Of a stretch of DNA of 64,000 nucleotides, positions 25,880-34,964 are shown in pieces (position 1 is the first letter of the stretch; each line of letters starts with the position of its first letter). The notes beneath the pieces are model-generated. The model made no database searches and had not been told where the DNA came from. It worked only from the letters and a program-made list of their open reading frames with translations. The translations under genes and the position numbers were made by a program. This DNA is from Petroclostridium sp. X23 (GTDB lineage: Bacteria > Bacillota > Clostridia > SK-Y3): contig NZ_CP124862.1 in assembly GCF_030013905.1 (NCBI RefSeq), positions 5,397,051 through 5,461,050 of the forward strand. The letters are read 5' to 3'.

Positions 25880-26719
25880 ATGAGTTTAACTGCAGAAAAG
25901 AAGAAATACCTTGAAGATTTATGTAAAAATTTCAGAGTGGAAATTATCGAACTGCTGCACAAGATTCAAACAGGACACCCGGGAGGATCATTATCAGCGA
26001 CTGAAATTCTTACAACATTATACTTTGAAAAGATGAATGTAGACCCTAAAAATCCTAAAAAAGAAGACAGGGACCGTTTCATATTGGCAAAAGGCCATGC
26101 GGCACCGATATTATATTTTGTACTTGCTGAAAAAGGATACTTCCCTAAAGAAGAAATGCAGACACTTAGACAAATCAATAGTAATCTGCAAGGGCATCCT
26201 TGTGCGAAGAAGACTTGTGGTGTAGAACTATCAACCGGTCCTTTGGGATTAGGATTGCCGGCCGGATTGGGTATGGCAATGGGAGCAAAATTAGATAATA
26301 AGGATTATTATACCTATGTTTTAATGGGAGATGGAGAAATCCAAGAAGGTATTGTGTGGGAAGCTGCAATGTCCGCTGCGAAATTTAAAGCTGATAACCT
26401 AATTGCGATTCTGGATAATAACGGCGTACAACTTGATGGTACAGTGGAAGAAATCATGCCGATGGGAGATATTGCAGCAAAGTGGAAAGCTTTTGGCTGG
26501 AATGTAATCCATATTGATGGACATAATGTTGAAGAAATATCCGATGCAATTGATGAAGCAAAGAAAACAAAAGGAATGCCTACCATCATTATTGCAAAAA
26601 CCGTTAAAGGTAAGGGTGTTTCTTTCATGGAAGGTCAGAATGCATGGCATGGAAAACCAATCGGAGCAGAAGATTACAAAAAAGCAATGGCTGAATTAGG
26701 AGGTGCTGTCAATGGCTAA
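25880..26719 (+). CDS. Transketolase-like subunit, N-terminal (TPP-binding) half
   Basis: The 279-residue protein equals the first third of a transketolase: GHPGGSLSATE near residue 33, KGHAAP near residue 74 and the thiamine-diphosphate motif GDGEIQEG...ILDNN near residues 155-180. It pairs with the next gene, whose start it overlaps by 8 bp. AAGGAGGAG precedes the ATG. Split transketolases outside the pentose-phosphate core often serve special ketose pathways. With the upstream dehydrogenase the likely scheme is oxidation to a ketose-like compound followed by C2 transfer (inference). Confidence 0.93.
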   Translation: MSLTAEKKKYLEDLCKNFRVEIIELLHKIQTGHPGGSLSATEILTTLYFEKMNVDPKNPKKEDRDRFILAKGHAAPILYFVLAEKGYFPKEEMQTLRQINSNLQGHPCAKKTCGVELSTGPLGLGLPAGLGMAMGAKLDNKDYYTYVLMGDGEIQEGIVWEAAMSAAKFKADNLIAILDNNGVQLDGTVEEIMPMGDIAAKWKAFGWNVIHIDGHNVEEISDAIDEAKKTKGMPTIIIAKTVKGKGVSFMEGQNAWHGKPIGAEDYKKAMAELGGAVNG

Positions 26720-27653
26720 TAAAAAAGCGATAAGAGATGCTTATGGTGAGGTATTGCTTGAGATAGGAAAAGAGAATAAAGATGTTGTTGTATTAGATGC
26801 TGACGTGGCGAGTTCAAGTAAAAGTGGTGTGTTTGGAAAAGAATTTCCTGACAGATTCTTTAATGTAGGGATCGCTGAAGCGAATATGGCAGCAATCGCT
26901 GCAGGGTTGGCTACTACCGGCAAAATTCCTTTTATCAATACTTTTGCAGCTTTTATGGTGCTAAGAGCAGCAGATCCGGCAAGAAGCTTGATCGCATATA
27001 CAAATTTGAATGTTAAACTCGCAGGAACATATGCAGGCTTGTCGGATTCTTACGACGGTGCAAGCCATCATGCGATCGCAGACATCGCTTTCATGAGAGC
27101 ATTGCCGAATATGACCGTAATTTCAGTAGCTGACGCTGTTGAAACAGCAAAGGCAACAAAAGCGGCTGCAGCATATAATGGACCTGTATATCTGAGATTA
27201 AGCAGAGCAGAAGTACCTATTATTTTTGATGAAAGCTATGAATTTGAGATTGGTAAGGGTGTTCAGCTGACAGAAGGAAATGATGTTACCATTGTAGCAA
27301 CAGGTTATATGGTTACAAAATCATTAGAAGCGGCAGAATTGCTGAAATCTAAAGGAATTAAAGCAAGAGTTGTCAATATTCATACAATAAAACCAATTGA
27401 TAAGGAACTTCTAATAAAATGCGCGCAGGAAACCGGCGCAGTAGTAACCGCTGAAGAACATAATGTTTATGGCGGATTGGGAAGCGCAGTTTCTGAAGTA
27501 CTTATTAAAGAATATCCTGTTCCAATGGAAATCATAGGCGTAGAAGATACATTTACCGAATCGGGAGACTATGAAGAACTTCTGGAAAAATACGGATTAA
27601 GTGCTGGGAATATTGTAAGCAAGGTAGAAGCAGTAATGAAAAAAAAGAAGTAA
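26712..27653 (+). CDS. Transketolase-like subunit, C-terminal (pyrimidine-binding) half
   Basis: The 313-residue protein has the transketolase pyrimidine-binding domain (FFNVGIAEANM near residue 54, HHAIADIAFMRALPN near residue 117) and the C-terminal domain (IKPIDKELL, EEHNVYGGLG). Together with the preceding gene it forms a complete transketolase. The ATG at 26712 follows AGGAGGTG by 7 bp and overlaps the previous stop by 8 bp, so the halves are translationally coupled. A terminator follows. Confidence 0.93.
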   Translation: MANKKAIRDAYGEVLLEIGKENKDVVVLDADVASSSKSGVFGKEFPDRFFNVGIAEANMAAIAAGLATTGKIPFINTFAAFMVLRAADPARSLIAYTNLNVKLAGTYAGLSDSYDGASHHAIADIAFMRALPNMTVISVADAVETAKATKAAAAYNGPVYLRLSRAEVPIIFDESYEFEIGKGVQLTEGNDVTIVATGYMVTKSLEAAELLKSKGIKARVVNIHTIKPIDKELLIKCAQETGAVVTAEEHNVYGGLGSAVSEVLIKEYPVPMEIIGVEDTFTESGDYEELLEKYGLSAGNIVSKVEAVMKKKK

Positions 27654-27704
27654 GGTATTGAAGCATAAATTAATACTAATCAAATGAGAATCATGTAATT
27701 TATA

Positions 27705-27756
27705 AAACTTCTTCTTGGTATAATATAATACTATTTATCGAGAAGAAGTTTTTTTG
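27705..27756 (+). terminator. Rho-independent terminator
   Basis: A perfect 11-bp stem (AAACTTCTTCT / AGAAGAAGTTT) with a 25-base loop is followed by TTTTTG. It ends the dehydrogenase/transketolase operon. Confidence 0.75.
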
Positions 27757-27769
27757 TTTAATTATTACA

Positions 27770-27814
27770 GGAGGTTGTGAAAAAGTGCTAAATCGGACGT
27801 TTTCGCACCCTCCT
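27770..27814. repeat. Short hairpin repeat related to the 15020 element
   Basis: GGAGGTTGTGAAAAAGT is followed by GCTAAATCGGAC and the inverted arm GTTTTCGCACCCTCC. The word GTGAAAAAGTGCTAAATCGGAC is shared with the ends of the element at 15020-15160, as if the middle had been lost. Confidence 0.5.
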
Positions 27815-27856
27815 ATAAAGTTTGAATAATGTGAATAGAAGTGTTTATGTAAAATG

Positions 27857-27885
27857 TTGAGTATTGAAATAATATATGTTATACT
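27857..27885 (+). promoter_or_regulatory. Promoter of the second regulator/co-sensor unit
   Basis: TTGAGT (27857-27862), a 17-bp spacer and TATACT (27880-27885) lie 165 bp before the membrane AraC gene. Confidence 0.55.
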
Positions 27886-28050
27886 AAACTAACTAAAAGT
27901 ATTATGCAAATCTTTATTCATTTTGCTTATCTTAGCGATTTACGGTGTATTATACAAGGTAAATATAATTGCAATTCATTTATAAATAGAATCATTCAGA
28001 AGTCAGTATTATCATTGGTGCATAGATCATGAAAGAAGGAACTTGCGAAT

Positions 28051-30375
28051 ATGAAAAGAAAATATGTAAATGACTATAAATTTAATAGTATTTTTGTCAA
28101 AACCTTACTTGTACTTATGATGTTTTCACTTATACCTTTAATAGCTACCAATGCGGTGATTTATAGACGGTCTATAGCGATCATACAAAAGCAAGCGCAT
28201 AATATCAATATGAATATGCTGGTGAAAACCAATGAAGCGGTAGATTTGATTTTTAAGCAGGTAGATGATATCGTACAGCAGATTGCCAAGGACTCTGATG
28301 TTGTAGAATTAGTCATTGACCCTGCAAGTGAGTCGTTTACTAATAGTCATAAGATCATTGGGAAGCTGATGAATGTTTCATATGCCTCGAATTATATATC
28401 CTCTGTTTATGTCTATAATACATACAATGATAAAATTTACAGCTCAACAGGAGGGGTTTATAAGTTTAGTGATTTTTATGATAAAGATTGGTTTAAAGAC
28501 TATAATAAATTTATTATTGGCACATCAAAACTTGAGACTAGAAAGATATCCGATGCTTTGGGCAACCAATTTAATTGTATTACGTTTATAAGGAATATTC
28601 CGTTTTCATCATGGAGCAAGTTGGGTGCGGTGATAGTCAATATTAATGAAGAAAAGCTGTATGAATTGGTGTCGGGAGTAAATACAGAAGATAATGGGGT
28701 TCTTTATGTAGTCAATCGTGATGGAAAAATACTGCTTCATAAAGAGAAAAGTAAATTAAGAACATATTTTAGTGATGACCCTAGCATGAATGCTATTTTA
28801 AAAGATGACAGCGGATACGTTATTCAACATGTCAATGGTAAAAAGATGTTGGTTACATATACTACTTCCGGATATAATGGATGGAAATACATTTATTCCA
28901 TTCCATTGGAAGAGTTACAAAAGGATTCTAAAATTATATCAAAAATGATCAAAATTTCAGCAATCATTTATATCCTATTTGCTTTGGTATTTTCTTTCTT
29001 GATTTCAAAAGGTATGTATGAACCTATTGAGAGATTAATCAATCTTATTTTAGCGTCCTCAAAAGATGAGTTTTTTACCAAAGGCATTACAGCCAAAGAT
29101 GAGTACGAATTCTTAAATTATGCTTATAATGATGTCATTGATAAAAACAAAAGTATGGAAGATGCTATCAAAAGTATAAAACCCATGGTAAAAGAAAAAT
29201 TATTTACGAATTTGATCATGGGGAAGAGAACGAGTTTGGAAGAGATCCTTGAAAAACTAAAATTGCTAAGTATTGATTTCCATTCAACAAATTTTATTGT
29301 TGTAGTCATGCAAATAGATAATTACAGCGAATTTTGCAAAAAATTCGATGAGATTGATAGAAGTATTTATAAAATTAACCTGATGGCCATGGCGGAAACA
29401 GTCATTTCAAGTAGAAATAAGGGAGTATGTATTGAAATAGAGTCTGATAAAATAGCCGCAATCATTAATTGCACCAATGAAGGTATTTCAATGCAAGCAA
29501 GAGATGAATTACTACTGATGATAGAAAAGATAAAGAACGAGGTTAAAAAGCACTTTCCTTTTACCATTACACAAGGGGTCGGAAGGGTGTATAAGAGTAT
29601 TGTCGATATTAAGTTATCCTACAATGAAGCAATTATTGCTCTTAAATATAAGTTGTACCAGGGTACAAATGAGGTAATCAATATAGATGATATAGAAGTA
29701 CAATCAGAAGAACTATACTATCATAATTCAGAAAAAGAAAAAATGATTGTAAATAACCTTAGAATTGGCCAATATAAGGAAGTAGAAACATTAGTTGAAG
29801 AAATGGCCGGTGAGATTTTAAATAACCGCAGTATTTCATATGAAAGTGTTCAACAGGTATTTGTAAGATTGGTCAATGGCATTGTGGAACTGATAATCAA
29901 TATGGGAATGACGGTAGATGAGATTTTTGGAAAACAAGCGAATCTGTATGAACAATTGGCGGCTCAAGAGACAATAGAAGATATTAAAGTTTGGCTTATG
30001 AAGATCTGCCGGACCATCTCGGATGAAATCAACAGCACGAATAGTGATAAAAGCCAAAAAAATGCAGAGAGAATATTGGAATATATTAACGAGAATTTAA
30101 GTAAGGATATTTCATTAAACGAAGTTGCGGATTTAATTGGTTTTAGCAGAGCATACGTCAGTAAGATATTTAAAGACTATACAGGGAAAAACTATACCGA
30201 TTATGTAAATGGAAACCGTATAGAAAAAGCCAAACAGCTTCTTAAGGATTCTCAACTATCCATAAAAGAAGTAGGATTTAGAGTTGGATTTAACAGCATT
30301 CAGACTTTTATGAGAACTTTTAAAAAATACGAAGGTATTACTCCGGGGCAATATAGAGATAATATCCGTATTTAA
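28051..30375 (+). CDS. Membrane-spanning AraC-family transcriptional regulator (copy 2)
   Basis: This 774-residue protein is a close paralogue of the protein at 15374 over its whole length, including the N-terminus (YKFNS-F-KT), the sensor region (KISDALGNQ, SWSKLGA), both membrane helices (about 16-36 and 298-320) and the C-terminal AraC helix-turn-helix (SLNEVADLIGFSRAYVSKIF, EVGFRVGFNSIQTFMRTFKK). The extracytoplasmic domain is the most divergent part, as expected if the two copies sense different ligands. The ATG follows GAAGGAAC. The co-sensor gene starts 20 bp after its stop, and TRAP operon 2 follows. Confidence 0.88.
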   Translation: MKRKYVNDYKFNSIFVKTLLVLMMFSLIPLIATNAVIYRRSIAIIQKQAHNINMNMLVKTNEAVDLIFKQVDDIVQQIAKDSDVVELVIDPASESFTNSHKIIGKLMNVSYASNYISSVYVYNTYNDKIYSSTGGVYKFSDFYDKDWFKDYNKFIIGTSKLETRKISDALGNQFNCITFIRNIPFSSWSKLGAVIVNINEEKLYELVSGVNTEDNGVLYVVNRDGKILLHKEKSKLRTYFSDDPSMNAILKDDSGYVIQHVNGKKMLVTYTTSGYNGWKYIYSIPLEELQKDSKIISKMIKISAIIYILFALVFSFLISKGMYEPIERLINLILASSKDEFFTKGITAKDEYEFLNYAYNDVIDKNKSMEDAIKSIKPMVKEKLFTNLIMGKRTSLEEILEKLKLLSIDFHSTNFIVVVMQIDNYSEFCKKFDEIDRSIYKINLMAMAETVISSRNKGVCIEIESDKIAAIINCTNEGISMQARDELLLMIEKIKNEVKKHFPFTITQGVGRVYKSIVDIKLSYNEAIIALKYKLYQGTNEVINIDDIEVQSEELYYHNSEKEKMIVNNLRIGQYKEVETLVEEMAGEILNNRSISYESVQQVFVRLVNGIVELIINMGMTVDEIFGKQANLYEQLAAQETIEDIKVWLMKICRTISDEINSTNSDKSQKNAERILEYINENLSKDISLNEVADLIGFSRAYVSKIFKDYTGKNYTDYVNGNRIEKAKQLLKDSQLSIKEVGFRVGFNSIQTFMRTFKKYEGITPGQYRDNIRI

Positions 30376-30395
30376 TGCTATGGGGGGATAATTGA

Positions 30396-31487
30396 TTGGA
30401 AAAATTTATATCAAGAAATCAGATATTAGTAGTGCTGGGTGTTGTATTTGTATTGACATTATTGATATATGTTTATAATGTTTTTTATGATGCAAAGAAG
30501 GATAGCACTCAATATAAGGGAAGTAAAATAAGCAGACAATCCGCAGTATTTGACGATCCTATACCAGAAGAGATGATCATTCTCAAAATAGCGCACAATT
30601 ATCCGGAATCCCACCCACAGCATTTGGCGCTGGTTGAAAAGTTTATTCCGATGGTTCAAGAACAGAGTAGCTGGAAAATACGCGTAGAAACATATCCGAA
30701 TAATCAGCTTATAGGTGAAAAAGGTTATATTCAAGGGGTTAAGCATGGCACAATCGAGATGTGCATAGGAAGTCAGTCGGTAGAGGATATACTGCCCAAG
30801 ATGAGTATCATAAAATATCCTTATATTTTTGATAGTTATGAGCAGGCAATGAATGTGTTAAACGGTGAATTTGGCAATAAAATCATTGAAGGTATGGACG
30901 CATTAGGCGTTCGTTGTTTGGCCTGGACCTTAAATGGCTTTAGACAAATATCCATTAGTCAGAAGGATATACCCAATAAAGGATATTTAAGAAAGCCATT
31001 ACTTGCTACCGCTTTTTCGGGTATTAATCTTGATACATTAAAAGCAATGCAGTTTGATGCTTTATCATTGGACGTACAGGACACCGCCATGGCATTAAGA
31101 CAAAATGTAGTTGATGGACATGATAGTCCTCCGTTGTTAAGTTATAATAACGGATGGTACAATAATCAAAAGAAGATTATCGTCACAAATCATATTATTA
31201 GTCCCACAATGTATTTGATAAGCGATAAGTTTTGGCGCAGTCTGTCAAAAGAGCATAGAGAACTGATCGAAAAAGCAGCAAAAGAATCTGCTGCTTATGA
31301 AGTGAAGCTATTAAGAAAAGCAGAAGAAGACATTTTTAAAGCGTTAGAACAAAAGGGAATAGAGATAGAGTATCCTGATATAACGGTGTATAAAAGAACG
31401 GTATCTCCTTTATATAATGAATGGTTAAATAATAATGATGAGCTGAAAAAGCTTTTAAATCAATTAATCAATGAAAATAATATTTAA
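30396..31487 (+). CDS. Membrane-anchored TRAP-type binding protein, probable co-sensor (copy 2)
   Basis: The 363-residue protein resembles the product at 17722 (shared LKIAH-YPESHPQH, WKIRVE-YPN-QL, NGFRQIS, VDGHD-PPLLSY and NHIISPTMYL). It has a single N-terminal helix (about 9-30), no lipobox, and alanine (Ala204 in PLLATAFS) where transporter DctPs have the ligand arginine. Translation probably starts at TTG 30396, 7 bp after GGGGGGA. The weak start and position directly behind the regulator argue for a low-abundance sensory subunit. What it binds, if anything, is unknown. Confidence 0.8.
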   Translation: MEKFISRNQILVVLGVVFVLTLLIYVYNVFYDAKKDSTQYKGSKISRQSAVFDDPIPEEMIILKIAHNYPESHPQHLALVEKFIPMVQEQSSWKIRVETYPNNQLIGEKGYIQGVKHGTIEMCIGSQSVEDILPKMSIIKYPYIFDSYEQAMNVLNGEFGNKIIEGMDALGVRCLAWTLNGFRQISISQKDIPNKGYLRKPLLATAFSGINLDTLKAMQFDALSLDVQDTAMALRQNVVDGHDSPPLLSYNNGWYNNQKKIIVTNHIISPTMYLISDKFWRSLSKEHRELIEKAAKESAAYEVKLLRKAEEDIFKALEQKGIEIEYPDITVYKRTVSPLYNEWLNNNDELKKLLNQLINENNI

Positions 31488-31535
31488 AGATGATCAAAAT
31501 GTTCATTTGCTAATAAAATGTCAACAAATAATAAT

Positions 31536-31591
31536 AAAAAGCTTTCTGTCTTGGATATCATTGCAGTTAATTAAAGATAGAAAGCTTTTTT
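31536..31591 (+). terminator. Rho-independent terminator
   Basis: A 12-bp stem (AAAAAGCTTTCT / AGAAAGCTTTTT) with a 31-base loop ends the second regulator/co-sensor unit. The remaining 220 bp to dctP are AT-rich; I see no convincing -35/-10 pair there. Confidence 0.75.
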
Positions 31592-31809
31592 AGTATTAAC
31601 AAATAGTAAAACGATGAACGTTTTGTAAACAAACTGTGTTACAAAGGGCTTTAAACATAGCGTGTGGGCAAAAAGTTCATTCCTTTTAAAAATGTACATT
31701 TACAGATAAGAATATTTCCACTATATTAAACTTGTACAATTCAATATGCTGCAGCATTGAGAAAATTATCTATAATTACTAAAATTACCAAACTTAAGGA
31801 GGAGTTATA

Positions 31810-32874
31810 ATGTTTAAGAAAAAAACGAAAGCTTTGATCCTGGTTATGGCAGCTGTATTTATTTTTGGTTCTATATTCTCTGGTTGTGGTACAAAAAGTG
31901 AACCTGCAGCAGATAAAAACGATGCTAAACAGGAAGCACCTAAAACTGAAGCGCCAAAAGATGAAAAAACCTATACTTTTAAAATGGGTCATGTTTTACC
32001 CACAGACCATTTGAATCATTTAGGATCGGAACATTTCGCAAAGCTTGTAAATGAAAAAACCGGAGGCAAGGTTACTATCGAAATATATCCTGCGGCTCAG
32101 CTTGGTTCAGAAAAGGATCATTCCGATGCAGTAGCGATGGGAACACTTGATTTTGCATTGATTGGTATGGGAGAAATCGCAAAGAGATATAAACCGGCGC
32201 TGATATTTGACGGACCATTCATTTTTAGAGATAGAGATCACCTGATTAATGTATTTAAAAGTGATTTATTTGCAAAGATGGCCGATGAATCGGCGGCTAA
32301 GGCCGGCATTCGTCCTATTGGCGGCACTTACTACGGTACACGTCATGTAACCACCAGCAAAGTTGCTGCTAAAACACCTGAAGAATTAAAAGGCTTAAAA
32401 CTCAGATGTCCGGATCAACCTATGTTTGTTGGTGTTGTTAAAGCAATGGGTGCTACACCTGCTCCTATGGCTTTCTCAGAAGTATATCTGGCATTACAGC
32501 AAGGTGTTGTGGATGGGCAGGAAAATCCTGCAGCCGCTATTACATCCATGAAGTTCTTTGAGGTACAAAAATACCTTATTAAAACCGGTCATATCGCTCA
32601 AGGAAATCATATTTTCGTGAGTGAGAAAGTATTCAAGACACTTCCGGAAGATATCCAAAAGGCTATTTTGGAAGCCGGACAGGAGACTGCTGACTGGGTT
32701 AATGAACAAGCCTTTGCTTTAGAAGATAAATTGCTAAAAGAACTTGTTGAGAAAGGCATGACAATCGTAGAGCCTGACCGTGAAGCATTTATTAAAGCTG
32801 CTCAACCGCTGTATGATGAGTATGAAAGCCAGTGGGGAGAAGGATTGCTTGAGGACATAAGAGCAATAAAATAG
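31810..32874 (+). CDS. dctP: TRAP transporter solute-binding lipoprotein (system 2)
   Basis: The 354-residue lipoprotein has a lipobox SIFSGC (Cys26) and the DctP fold with Arg199 in KLRCPDQP, GTRHVTTSKV and VDGQENP. It is clearly paralogous to system 1, with the conserved stretches AAQLGSEKD and SEVYLALQQGVVDGQENP. It presumably binds a related carboxylate. AAGGAGG precedes the ATG. It sits downstream of its own membrane AraC/co-sensor pair, as in system 1. Confidence 0.95.
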   Translation: MFKKKTKALILVMAAVFIFGSIFSGCGTKSEPAADKNDAKQEAPKTEAPKDEKTYTFKMGHVLPTDHLNHLGSEHFAKLVNEKTGGKVTIEIYPAAQLGSEKDHSDAVAMGTLDFALIGMGEIAKRYKPALIFDGPFIFRDRDHLINVFKSDLFAKMADESAAKAGIRPIGGTYYGTRHVTTSKVAAKTPEELKGLKLRCPDQPMFVGVVKAMGATPAPMAFSEVYLALQQGVVDGQENPAAAITSMKFFEVQKYLIKTGHIAQGNHIFVSEKVFKTLPEDIQKAILEAGQETADWVNEQAFALEDKLLKELVEKGMTIVEPDREAFIKAAQPLYDEYESQWGEGLLEDIRAIK

Positions 32875-32900
32875 TCTTAACAAAAGATATAAAACAATTC

Positions 32901-32938
32901 ATTCTCATCCTAGAGGTTTTTTCCTCAAGGATGAGAAT
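32901..32938 (+). promoter_or_regulatory. Intercistronic stem-loop between dctP and dctQ (system 2)
   Basis: A 16-bp stem with one mismatch (32901-32916 with 32923-32938) and a six-T loop lies 26 bp after dctP. There is no T run after it, so partial termination or protection of the dctP mRNA is likely. Confidence 0.7.
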
Positions 32939-32988
32939 TATATTATACCCTGTTGTCTTACGACATGATTTATTAAGGAGGATCTCTA

Positions 32989-33492
32989 ATGAAGCAATCC
33001 AATAAATTGCTCAAAATATTGTGGAATATAGAAGAAATCATTTTAATGATCTGCTTGGCTGTGATGGGGATATCGTTATTCTTGCAAGTAGTATTCAGAT
33101 ATCTGTTTAACATGCCGTTAATATGGAGTGAAGAATTAGCGAGATATCTGCATGTATGGATCACTTTTATAGGATTAGGATACGGAATAAGAAACAAATC
33201 GCATATTGAGATGAAAATATTCTATCAGAAGTTACCTGTTGCGGGACAAAAAACCGTAACGATATTAACGAATTTATTTTTAGTTTTATGCTTTGTTTTT
33301 TACATGCCTGGGGTAATGCGTTTTGTGATGGACCAAAATCTCATAGATTCTGCTGCGATGGGAGTAAGAATGAGCATCGTATATATTGTGCTGCCAATTG
33401 GCGCAATTGTCTCAATACTCTATCTACTGACTGATACATGGCTGAATGTAATTAGTCTGACCGGTATGAAAGAGAGGGAAAACAGATGTTAA
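32989..33492 (+). CDS. dctQ: TRAP transporter small permease subunit (system 2)
   Basis: The 167-residue, four-helix protein contains IWSEELARYLHVWITFIGLGYG near residue 44, the DctQ signature. AAGGAGG precedes the ATG, and its last 7 bases overlap the start of dctM, indicating coupled translation. It is the paralogue of the system 1 subunit. Confidence 0.95.
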   Translation: MKQSNKLLKILWNIEEIILMICLAVMGISLFLQVVFRYLFNMPLIWSEELARYLHVWITFIGLGYGIRNKSHIEMKIFYQKLPVAGQKTVTILTNLFLVLCFVFYMPGVMRFVMDQNLIDSAAMGVRMSIVYIVLPIGAIVSILYLLTDTWLNVISLTGMKERENRC

Positions 33493-34757
33493 TATTATTC
33501 GGAGTATTTTTTATTCTTTTAATACTAGGTGTGCCTGTGGGATTCAGTTTATTTGGCAGTTCCGTCCTGTATATGGTCGTCAATGATATTCCGTTGGAGA
33601 TGGCAGCTCAAAGGCTTGCGGCAGGTCCGGATTCTTTTCCGCTGCTTGCAATCGCGTTTTTCGTTTTAGCAGGCAGTATTATGAATTCCGGTGGAATCAC
33701 CAGAAAAATATTTGATTTTGCTGATCATATCGTTGGTCATTTTACCGGGGGTTTAGGGCATGCGAATATCCTGGCAAGTATTATTTTTTCCGGTATGTCC
33801 GGTTCAGCTGTAGCAGATACCGGTGGATTAGGCGCAATTGAATTGCAGGCAATGAAAGAAGCGGGCTATGATGAAGATTTCAGTCTTGCGGTTACCGGTG
33901 CGTCAGCCATTATCGGGCCTATCATACCTCCAAGTATTCCTGCGGTTATTTTTGGTGTAACCTCCGGCGTATCTATAGGAAGGTTATTCGCAGGAGGAGT
34001 CATTCCGGGACTTCTTATGGGTGGAGCTATGTCCGCCATGGTATATTTTATCAGTAAAAAGAAGAAATATCCAAAACGCAAAAGGGCTTCATTCAAAGAA
34101 ATTTTCCATGCTTTAAAGAGCGCATTTCTGCCGCTGCTCGCGCCGGTAATCATTATTGGCGGGATCATAGGCGGTGTTTTTACACCCACGGAAGCGGCTA
34201 TTGCGGCGGTTTTCTATGCATTATTATTAAGTTTTATTTATAAAGAAATAAGGATTACGCAGTTGCCGGGGTTTTTACGTGAAACATTGAACACAACGAT
34301 AGGAATTTTATTCATTATCTCAAGTGCCAATCTTTTTGGCTGGATTATGACTACATCACAGGTACCGCAAAAGCTGGCTGTGGCGTTTTTAAGTGTGATT
34401 GCGGATAAATATTTGGCATTATTAGTACTTAATGTATTTTTATTATTAGTTGGATGTTTTTTAGAAACTTCAGCAGCACAGATTATACTTGTACCCATTT
34501 TGGTTCCGATGGTGATGAAGATGGGTGTGGACCCTGTACATTTTGGTATCATTATGATATTAAACCTAATGATCGGATTAATGACACCTCCGATAGGCTT
34601 GGTGCTGTATGTGCTTTCAAGTATTTCAAAAGTACCGTTTGAAAAGATATCTAAGGCAATACTGCCGTATGTGCTGGTATTAGGTGTTGTTTTATTGGTA
34701 ATCACTTATGTTCCTATTTTAGTGACCTTCTTACCGGATTTACTGTTTGGCAATTAG
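33486..34757 (+). CDS. dctM: TRAP transporter large permease subunit (system 2)
   Basis: This 423-residue polytopic protein shows the DctM motifs FFVLAGSIMNSGGITRK, SGMSGSAVADTGGLGAIE and GPIIPPSIPAVIFG, and aligns throughout with the system 1 DctM. It drives substrate import with an ion gradient. Its TAG is part of a GC-rich hairpin (34757-34778). The next gene faces it on the other strand. Confidence 0.95.
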   Translation: MLILFGVFFILLILGVPVGFSLFGSSVLYMVVNDIPLEMAAQRLAAGPDSFPLLAIAFFVLAGSIMNSGGITRKIFDFADHIVGHFTGGLGHANILASIIFSGMSGSAVADTGGLGAIELQAMKEAGYDEDFSLAVTGASAIIGPIIPPSIPAVIFGVTSGVSIGRLFAGGVIPGLLMGGAMSAMVYFISKKKKYPKRKRASFKEIFHALKSAFLPLLAPVIIIGGIIGGVFTPTEAAIAAVFYALLLSFIYKEIRITQLPGFLRETLNTTIGILFIISSANLFGWIMTTSQVPQKLAVAFLSVIADKYLALLVLNVFLLLVGCFLETSAAQIILVPILVPMVMKMGVDPVHFGIIMILNLMIGLMTPPIGLVLYVLSSISKVPFEKISKAILPYVLVLGVVLLVITYVPILVTFLPDLLFGN

Positions 34758-34778
34758 CAACAGTCCGGGGACTGTTGC
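34757..34778 (+). terminator. GC-rich hairpin at end of TRAP operon 2
   Basis: GCAACAGTCC / GGACTGTTGC form a perfect 10-bp inverted repeat with a 2-base centre, starting on the last base of the dctM stop. There is no T tract, so the terminator reading is tentative. Confidence 0.4.
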
Positions 34779-34964
34779 GGCAGGACAATTATAAATATTT
34801 AAGGCGAGGTGTATAAATTAAATGCGTATGAGTAGGGAACTTGATAACAAATTGTATAGATGTTTTCAGGTTCTCTGCTTTTATACGAAATGCTGTAGGA
34901 GCAGAGTTTGATGACATTTACAGAAAATACATTTTTATGGATGCTACCATATTAGTTCAGAAGT

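Noticed and set aside
24818-27653. Sulfoquinovose transketolase pathway
   Set aside because: No isomerase, sulfosugar transporter or sulfolactaldehyde enzyme is nearby; a split transketolase alone is not diagnostic.
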